Positions 56,741 to 64,000 of a DNA stretch of 64,000 bases are shown here, piece after piece. Under the pieces are notes generated by a model that saw nothing but the letters and a program-made list of their open reading frames with translations, was not told where the DNA came from and did not search any database. The position numbers were made by a program, and so were the translations under genes. Origin of the DNA: Brachynemurus nebulosus (lineage: Eukaryota; Arthropoda; Insecta; Neuroptera; Myrmeleontidae); the NCBI GenBank assembly GCA_035578155.1, contig JAPWDM010000015.1:5868709-5932708 (forward strand), in the 5' to 3' direction. How positions within the stretch are numbered: the stretch's first letter is position 1; each line of letters begins with the position of its first letter.

Positions 56741-56851
56741 CATACTCGGTAAGCGGCGGTGCCGGACACCCATTCAATCACCTATGTGTATTAGTACTCT
56801 CTCTGATTCGAGAAACAGTTATAATTTTAATTTCAAATATTATCGAGTGCT

Positions 56852-57432
56852 TGTGATAAAATTAATATATAAGGGCATGTATCGAATATAATTATTATTC
56901 TGTTTGAAAATGAACTAACGGTTCGAAACAATATTGTCACAGTTTCAAAAATAAAAACTGATATTTTGCGAAGTAAAATATTTTTTTATTATTTGCAAAT
57001 ATGGAATACCAAAAAGTAACGCTCAAATCTATTAATATTATCTTAAGTTTAGATTAAATAAATTTCTAGTAAATACGAAATATATAAATTAGTTTAAGTA
57101 AATTTCTAATTTCAATTAAGTTAATTTCCAATAAATACGAAAAAATATATGAATTTTAAATAAAGAATACTTATCTTAACATTAACGAAACATCTTCAAC
57201 AGTTACATTATTTAACAATTATCTTTTAACAATTATACTACATTACAACACTAAAAATCTAATTTAATATAATTTTTTTCCTCATTTTGATGTTAATGCC
57301 TAGACGGTCACTTGAGAAGAGCTCAAGAGAGTCTGTGTCCTTTTTTCCAATTAGTATCAGTTACCTATTTTTTAATTATCTGTTATATAATTTGTTTGTT
57401 AATTATTTTTTGAAAAATAAAATATTTAATTA

Positions 57433-57511
<79 letters not shown>

Positions 57512-57685
57512 TCCTCAAAACAAAATAATGGCCACTTCAATTAGAATTGCTTTCAATGATAGTTTTCCTTATGAAAAAGGAGAGGCTGACTGAGCCTATA
57601 AAGGCTGCTCACAGGGTTTTAAGTGCTGTAGACTGGGCAAAATCGATTATTTCAATATTTTATTTTTTATAAAAAACAAGAATAC

Positions 57686-57688
<3 letters not shown>
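56852..57688 (+). repeat. 840-bp direct duplication, copy 2
   Basis: See copy 1 at 54205. It contains a (TA)n tract at 57436-57510 and is followed by another at 57690-57764, which abuts the Tc1 element. Confidence 0.85.

Positions 57689-57689
<1 letters not shown>

Positions 57690-57764
<75 letters not shown>
57690..57764. repeat. (TA)n microsatellite
   Basis: About 37 TA units; the Tc1 element's TA target lies at its right end. Confidence 0.95.
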
Positions 57765-57765
<1 letters not shown>

Positions 57766-59163
57766 TCCTCAAAACAAAATAAGGGCCACTTCAAAGTTTG
57801 TATTTTAAAACTGATTTATGTCGATCCACGTCAAAATAACTTTTCTAAATGACTGTTGTTATGATATTAAGTGGTTGAGTAAATGATAACAGTTAGGTTT
57901 AAGTGATATTATTGTTGAGGGGAAGATTTAAACGTTTTTTTATCTCGCACAGCGTCAAGTGGTTAGTTTTACTTATTTTTTTTAATTTGATTTTAAATCA
58001 GTTTGCGCTAGATTATTGATTGCTTAGGTTGTTTTTTGAAGTTTGGCGTGTTATTCAATCATTTATTTTTACAATGCCGAGAATTCGACACCATATGGAC
58101 GAAGCTACTGCTACCAGAGCCGTAACGATTATTGAGGGTGGTCAATCTCAACGTTCCGTGGCTCTGCAGTTGGTTCACGAAGGGCTATTCAAAATGTTTG
58201 GAATCGGTATCAGCAGACCGGTAGTGTAACCCGGCGCCATGGCTCAGGAAGAGTTCGTGCTACCACTGCCCGTGAAGACCATTACATTCGACTGTGTGCA
58301 CGACGTGAGCCGACTGTTACCGCAGGTACTCTGCAAAATCGCTTACATCGATCTACTGGTACTGTTGTCAGTAATCAGACCATATGAAATCGTTTGCATG
58401 AAGACCAACAACGTTCAAGAAGACCAGTAATCCGTACCAAACTGACCGGAGCGCATCGTGCAAACCGTTTAAGATTTGCACGTGAACACCTTGAATGGGA
58501 CTTGAAGGAATGGCGTCACGTACTATTCACGGATGAGTGCAAGGTGAAGTTTTTTAGTGATGATCGACGTGTAAGAGTGTGGAGAAGAAGTGGGGAAAGG
58601 TTTTCTGATCGTCACATTCATGAACGCGACAGATTTGGCGGTCCTAATGTCATGGTCTGGGGTGAAATTAGTTTGCAAGGCAAAACTGAGCTTCTTTTCC
58701 TGAACAAGGGTACTGTCTTTGGGATCAATTAAAACGGCGAGTCAGAGCAGCCGGAGAGGATGTGCACACCCAACAACAACTGATTGATGTCTGGAGAAGA
58801 TGTTGGGAGGAGATTCCTGATGAAACCGTTAGGCATCTTATTGAAAACATGCCGAGGAGGCTTCAAGAATGTGTTTTAAAAAGGGGAGGGCATACTCGAT
58901 ATTAAATCACCGAAAATTTGCATAATGTGTGCTTTTACTCAAAGCGTGAACGTTTGTTGATGACTGTAAAAATGACTATAGAAATGATAAAATCCTAAAA
59001 AAATGTAATTATGGATTAATTTTTTATTTAATCTTATTAAAATTAATTTTATTTAGTAAAAAATTAGTTCCTTAATTAAATGTAAGCATACCTTATACTG
59101 TAACTTATATAAAAATAAACTTATGCAGCAAAACATGAGTGGCCCTTATTTTGTTTTGAGTAG
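57765..59163 (+). mobile_element. Tc1-like transposon, internally deleted
   Basis: The ends CTCCTCAAAACAAAATAAGG and CCTTATTTTGTTTTGAGTAG form inverted repeats of about 28 bp, flanked by TA. The transposase inside lacks its middle. Two solo ends of the same family lie at 54870 and 57511. Confidence 0.88.
58074..58903 (+). pseudogene. Tc1 transposase, frameshifted and deleted
   Basis: Starts at ATG 58074 (MPRIRHHMDEATATRAVTII) with the paired-like helix-turn-helix. Two shifts at about 58190-58240 and 58400 separate the N-terminal half from HRANRLRFAREHLEWDL and the first catalytic Asp in VLFTDECKVKF. After GPNVMVWGEISLQGKTELLF the frame jumps at about 58715 to WDQLKRRVRAAGEDVHTQQQ. The stretch holding the second and third acidic residues is gone. 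The C-terminus ends HTRY at 58903. Confidence 0.85.
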
Positions 59164-59251
59164 TATATATAGCATCCTCAATGCAATTAATTGACCCATT
59201 GTACAATATTGAACAAGTTAAAAAAAAAATTGAAAAGAGAATTATTTATGT

Positions 59252-59345
59252 TGGAAAGGCATAGATTCGAACATAGAACCTTTCCGTCTGTATATTAAAA
59301 AAAGTTACATACATGAGAGCATGCACTAACCACACCACCAGCGTC
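59252..59345 (-). repeat. tRNA-derived SINE-like remnant
   Basis: Reading on the minus strand, GGTGGTGTGGTTAGTGC resembles an A box and TATGTTCGAATCTATGCC a weakened B box, with GGAAAGG/CCTTTCC pairing as a T/acceptor region. A poly(T) stretch sits where an anticodon arm should be. Too degenerate for a working tRNA gene. Confidence 0.45.
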
Positions 59346-61243
59346 CTTTGTTGCAGACAATACCAACTAACTGATACATATCAAACACGATATGTTATTC
59401 GAAATTTTTCGTGCGTTTAAGTTCTAAATAAAGTCGCATTGGCCTAAATTATTATCACTACAGTACTCAGAGAAATATATTCCACAACATATATTAATTT
59501 TTCCCAAATCCGTGATTCCCATGTTTGATACTCCCCTTGTTGGACTTATTTTACTTTCATGCAAATTTAATCCATTCATTAATTTAATATTTTTTGGTAT
59601 CGTTTTCCAAATGAAAATAGGATAATATATAAATTAACGTGTGTGACGAAATGTGACGAATTGATCTCGTCAGAACGTACACGGGCTATTGTTTAATATC
59701 ATATAAATATTATCATTTTTAATGCTGATATAGCCACAAATTTAGAATTTAATCTACTTAATACAAGCTCTAGTTAACATATACTAGAAAATGAGTCGTA
59801 TTAAATAGTTTCAATATTGTCACCTCTTCTTTCTCAACGAGTACTGCGATCCTACAGTCTCACAAGTTACTTTTACTACCGATTTAATAAAGTTCATTTA
59901 CTTCTGAAGTATCTTGCACGCCTGAAACAAGAGATGAGAATTCGAATAGTAGGCGTTAGCGTTAGCATTTCCTATTACATGAATTATCAAGCAGAAGAAT
60001 AGAAATATGTATGCATATAATATTATGAATGTAAGTAAAATTTTGAATTTTTTGTATATTTTCTTTTACATTTTTATAAAAAAATAAATGACTATCACAG
60101 TTATGTGTATTTAATATTGTTATTCACACAAAATAATTTATATTCATATTATTAATACATTTAAATAAATAATAGATTTTACAAACTCAAACATTTAATA
60201 CAAATTTCAAACACAGTCAAGTATCAGTCCCTAATTTGATTTCATTTGATGATAAATACAAAAGTATATAAGTTGCAACAATTTTTGTTACCCACTGTGC
60301 TTCTGAAAAGAAAATTGTCATTTATTACATTCGAAACTTTCAAAAAAAAAAAAATAAAATAAAATAAGAGAATTCAAATAGAAAATTAAATAGAGTGTAT
60401 TGAATATTGTTGAATATTCTGCTGATCGGAAAGCTTCTAAACGTAAATTAATTTTTTATTTTACAGTAATTATTCAAAAATCCTTTAATTACAAATTTAC
60501 TCTACTACATCAAAATTATTTTTATTTTTCAATAATAATAATTTTTTAAACAAAAACATTTTATATTTTTAAATTAACCATAACAACAAAAATATTACTA
60601 TTTAGAATGCACAAATTGCCTTTTAAAATTTTTTAATATTTTCAACAGAGTATATGAAACGAAATTTTTGTTAATAACGTTAATAGTAACAACGAAATTT
60701 ATAAAAAATTTTCAAATGAATATCTTTTAAAATAGAAATAAGTATTGAAACGTCATAATGACATATAAACAAAAATAAATAAATCACTAATGCTACTATT
60801 GAAATAGAAACGCTTTAAGTTTGATTAATTGACGATTTTAAGTTGGTATTGTGGTATAGAGATAATCAACTTTGAAAATCGGAATTATTTATCTATAATT
60901 ATTAAATATATAAATAACTGTCAAACAAAGGATTTGAAAAAAAACATGTCAAACATAAAAGTAAAAATGTCAAAAAGAAACAAGAGAACTTTCTGGAAAT
61001 ACAAAAGAAAAAAAAACTGTAATATAAAACTAGAAATGGAATGAAAAATGTGTCTTGGGGGGGGGGGGGGGTTATATGAAAAAATAAGTGAAGAGTTGAA
61101 TTAAATAATGGTCTAAGTGCCAAAAATAAAAAAAATTGAAAAAATATTAAAAAATGTTCTAAGTGCCAAGCCCAACAATACTGTTCTAAGTCCATTTGCA
61201 GCAACAAACATTACCAGTAGACACCAAAATATGTCACTACCAT
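59346..61243. other. AT-rich interval, no gene
   Basis: Short frames at 59817-60002 and 60829-61044 show no recognisable features. A run of about 14 G lies near 61056-61070. Confidence 0.5.
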
Positions 61244-61402
61244 ATATGGAGGGGTCAGTGTAAAAGTGAACCAAGTCCATAAAATTTTTTTTTTAAAAAT
61301 GCCTTTTTCGTTAAAGAGTTGTAATTTCTTAAACTTTAAATGCATTTTTAGAAAAATTTTTTTTTATGGACTTGGTTCACTTTTACACTGACCCCTCCAT
61401 AT
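61244..61402. mobile_element. 159-bp palindromic MITE
   Basis: The outer 40 bp (ATATGGAGGGGTCAGTGTAA onward) are perfectly inverted at the right end, and an A/T-rich centre continues the palindrome loosely. TA-rich edges suggest a Tc1/mariner relation. Confidence 0.75.
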
Positions 61403-61530
61403 GTCCTTCTTGTCTTAATTAAAATCTGGTCTATGTACCATTTACCATTCTTCGTATAATCTTTCGACACGTGCGCTGAAACACATAACCTATTTTATAA
61501 TTTCGTAATATTTGGCATTACTAACAAGTA

Positions 61531-62535
61531 AAGGTCCCGAGGCCGGACCTATCGATTTTGATGAAACTTAAATATGTTCTAGAACACTAAAAACTAAGAG
61601 ACACGTATTTTTTTTTATCTGCGGAAAAACGATTTGAAGGGGTGAAATCGCCCTTCAAAAATTGAGGTAAAAATTTAATTTTTCAAATAGCTAGAAAACG
61701 GTAAGAGAGCAAAAATTTAAATTGGCGATAGTGCTCTTTTTTAAAGAGCTATCTATTGATATGCAATTTGTTCAAATTACATGAACAGAGGCGGTTGGGG
61801 GTTAAAATTTGGGGGTTAATTTTGTAAAAAAGGGGTGAAAAATAAACAATATAAAAATTTTGTTTACATATTTGAAATCTACATCAAAAAATCCTAATAA
61901 AAACCTTGTACATACGATAGTCCAACTTCAGAACCACTTATTGTGATATTATTACTCACTGTCAATGTGTTAATAGCAAAAATCAGTGTATGTAAACTAG
62001 TATGTAATTTAAAAGAGTGACTCACCCCCTCACCAGTGTTGTTCAAACTGAATTTTGAATTCGAGAATTTCATTTCTACGTTATTCTAATTATTTTAAAC
62101 TATTTTCCATGACGAAGAACTTCTTGAACTACCCAAATAGTACGACTATTCGACACAGTCACCCCCTAGTTAACTACCCCTAGACTTAATATTAGGACAT
62201 TGAGAAAAAACAGGTCGATTAGATTTTTTGACGTAGATTTCAAATCTCTAAACAAAATTTTTATATTGTTTATTTTGCACCCCTTTTTTACAAAATTAAT
62301 CCCCAAATTTTAACCCCCAACCACCCCTGTTGATGTAATTTGAACAAGTTGCATATCAATAGATAGCTTTTTAAAAAAGAGCATTATCGTCAATTTAAAC
62401 TTTTGCTCTATCTCTTACCGTTTTCGAGATATTTGAAAAATTAAATTTTTACCCCAATTTTTGAAATTCTTAGCATTTCTTAGTGTTCTACAACATATTT
62501 AAGTTTCATCAAAATAGGTCCGGCCTCGGGACCTT
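61531..62535. mobile_element. Foldback element, copy 2
   Basis: Arms of about 450 bp inverted around a short centre; tips AAGGTCCCGAGGCCGGACCT and its complement. Flanked on both sides by GTA, a possible 3-bp duplication. The inner arms match copy 1 at 45377-46797 but the outermost 70 bp differ, sharing only AAGG. Confidence 0.85.
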
Positions 62536-62588
62536 GTAAGTATTAAAATTTTACTTTTTTGTACACATTTTATATATTGTTGTGTGTT

Positions 62589-63170
62589 ATGGAAAATCAA
62601 ACAAATAATAAACGAAGGAAAAGAGGAACAGGAAGTGTTACAGAAGAAAGAAAAAAGCTCAGGTCTAGTGGCCAACAATATGAAACAAAATAAAAAAAAA
62701 ATTATCCCTGCTAAATCTCCTTCAAATAAAACGGTATAGTAACAGTAATAAAAATATAAAATTGATCAGTGATCATCGCCAATTATAATAAATTCTATTC
62801 GTTTTAGGTGTCATACAATTGTGCATTAATACATACTATTCCTGTTAAGCGAAGGAAACATTACAATAATCCAAAAGAAAGTAGACGGCAGACGTCTGTT
62901 GGCTATACAATTCCACAAGGTAATGGAGAGGTGGTAAGAGTTTGCCGTAGTACATTCTCAGAAATTTTTTCTTTAACTCATAGAAAAGTACAAACGTTAA
63001 TTGAAAAAAGAAAGGAAGGTCTAACTATTTATAAGGAAACAAGAGGAAACAGACATAAGTATAGGAAGTATACTGAAGATGATAAAAAACAGATAGTAGA
63101 TCACAACAGATACGTTTTCACGCGAATGAAGCCATTATACCAGACATGACAGTAAAAAAGAATATCTTCT
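62589..63170 (+). pseudogene. Transposon-related protein of unknown family, broken
   Basis: Exon 1 from ATG 62589 (MENQTNNKRRKRGTGSVTEE) has a stop at about 62691 and then a shifted IIPAKSPSNKT before a donor near 62734. The acceptor CGTTTTAG ends at 62808. Exon 2 (CALIHTIPVKRRKHYNNP, ESRRQTSVGYTIPQGNGEVV, THRKVQTLIEKRKEGLTIY) runs to 63149, with a shift near its end exposing HYTRHDSKKEYL. I know this arrangement from multi-copy uncharacterised insect genes that look transposon-derived; the catalytic part would lie further 3' and is cut off at about 63180 by the next element. Confidence 0.55.
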
Positions 63171-63183
63171 TCTTCCTGCGGGT

Positions 63184-63200
63184 GGGGGGGGGGGGGGGGT
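63184..63200. repeat. Poly(G) tract
   Basis: About 16 G between the previous pseudogene and the LINE 3' end; possibly part of the LINE tail on the other strand, or assembly noise in a homopolymer. Confidence 0.6.
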
Positions 63201-64000
63201 CCTGTTAGCCCATGTACTGATTCCTAGTGGAATATTGTGAACCCCGTTTATTCATCAATTATGTGTAAGAGGCCCACTTCTTTGATGAAGACAGTTAGGG
63301 CCCTTACAGGATCCCAATGAATAGTCTCAAGCTCTGTACCCAATCCCAGTGTTGAGTACCTAATGCGAGTCAAAGCCTCGCATTCAAATAAAATGTGGTG
63401 TACTGTTTCATCTTCCACCCCACATTTCCTACATATTGTTTCTTCTCTATATATTCCCATTCGATGCAGATGCTTCCTTAAATGATAGTGTCCAGTAAGA
63501 AAACCCACTATAGCTTTTATCTTCGTTCTATCCAGTTGTAAAATTTCGGGTGATAGCTTCATGGAAGGTCCTTTAATCATAAGCCTCGCATGTCTTTGCT
63601 CTGCAGTATTCCTTCAAACTGCAGTTGTTTCGTTTGTCATGGCTTCAGCAATTTCCCTTTTCGCGGTTTTAATCGTTACCCCACAGTAGGGTTCTGGGCT
63701 GTAGTCATCTTTTAATGCACCTTGCTTTGCAAGTTTGTCAGCTTTCTCATTGCCATCAACTTCCACGTGGCCTGGTACCCATATCAGAGAAACTCTGTTC
63801 TTACTACCTAGTTCTTGTAGGAGTTCCCTACATTCCAGGATAAGTTTTGACTTACAAATGAAATGAGTTAATAGCTTTGAGTGCTGCCTGACCATCACTG
63901 AAAATAAAAATATTCTTATTTTGATTAGATCTTATATTTTCATAGAGACAGCAAATTATTGCGAACACTTCTGCTTGGAACACTGTAGCGTACTGTCCTA
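63201..64000 (-). mobile_element. Non-LTR retrotransposon 3' end with RNase H
   Basis: The LINE continues beyond the window. On the minus strand an RNase H domain is present: SDGQAALKA near 63890 (catalytic Asp), then, after a frameshift near 63860, LIWVPGHVEVDGNEKADKLA (63790-63720) with the late His and Asp. 63580-63248 follows with GFLTGHYHLRKHLHRMGI and a CRKCG...VHHILFECEAL zinc-binding segment, the usual C-terminus of LINEs of the I/Jockey-like groups. The frame ends at 63248 near the 3' end of the element. Confidence 0.8.

Larger units (their letters stand above)
55050..56851 (-). repeat. Tandem array, five 355-356-bp units plus a partial
   Basis: GAGTGCTTGTGAG recurs at 55067, 55423, 55778, 56134, 56489 and 56845. 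Units differ at few positions. Each carries one tRNA-like gene on the minus strand and about 280 bp of unique sequence. The array is cut within the sixth unit at GTGCTTGTGA, where the second 840-bp copy starts. Confidence 0.93.

Noticed and set aside
55050..56851. CRISPR-like array
   Set aside because: Units are 356 bp with no short repeat/spacer structure, and the genome is eukaryotic; a tandem tRNA-bearing satellite fits.

Overview
The window is AT-rich, intron-bearing, transposon-dense eukaryotic DNA, almost certainly from an insect. Hemiptera is my best guess from the element families, but this is inference. There is no bacterial or organellar signature and no clear single-copy host gene. 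Introns that can be seen are short (about 55-75 bp in several cases) with GTAAG-type donors and pyrimidine-AG acceptors. Nearly everything recognisable is a mobile element or a remnant of one.

Layout. 0.2-3.0 kb: a PIF/Harbinger transposon with a Myb/SANT-like gene and a divergent DDE nuclease gene, both broken. 3.1 kb: a TTAA-flanked piggyBac-type MITE. 4.15-8.25 kb: a large inverted-repeat element whose arms carry a fragment of a small viral-type gene and arrays of perfect heat-shock-element motifs. 8.4 kb: a Penelope-type GIY-YIG fragment. 9.5-13.3 kb: a cluster with a TATA promoter and spliced leader, a small unknown protein related to the one in the 4-8 kb arms, an acidic-protein pseudogene and two C2H2 zinc-finger proteins.

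15.6-41.8 kb: a nested structure. The host element encodes a protein-primed type-B DNA polymerase (polinton/adintovirus/bidnavirus-like) on the minus strand. It is bracketed by inverted copies of a long non-coding module, whose inner edge is the motif TGTAGCGA on both sides. The polymerase gene is split at the codons for Ala-Ser-Gly by an insertion of about 15.3 kb flanked by the same 8-9 bp (CCAGACGCC). That insertion contains a THAP-domain P-element transposase gene and fits a P element (8-bp target duplication). It was in turn invaded at 21.74 kb by a complete, young Ty3/Gypsy retrotransposon (identical-looking 949-bp LTRs, TAAA duplication, -1 frameshift site).

42-64 kb: a mariner; a decayed Gypsy gag-pol interrupted by a foldback element; an oppositely oriented integrase/env remnant; a MADF-domain pseudogene; a possible solo LTR with a perfect heat-shock element; a Penelope 3' fragment; a five-unit 356-bp tandem array in which every unit carries a complete tRNA-like pol III gene; an internally deleted Tc1 element; a palindromic MITE; a second foldback element; a transposon-related pseudogene; and the 3' end of a LINE with an RNase H domain.

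The most interesting material is the set of polymerase, small-protein and zinc-finger pieces. The polymerase gene and the small-protein gene at 9.8 kb share the same 5' leader and intron. This suggests both come from one multi-gene, inverted-repeat-bounded DNA element family that may not be properly described.
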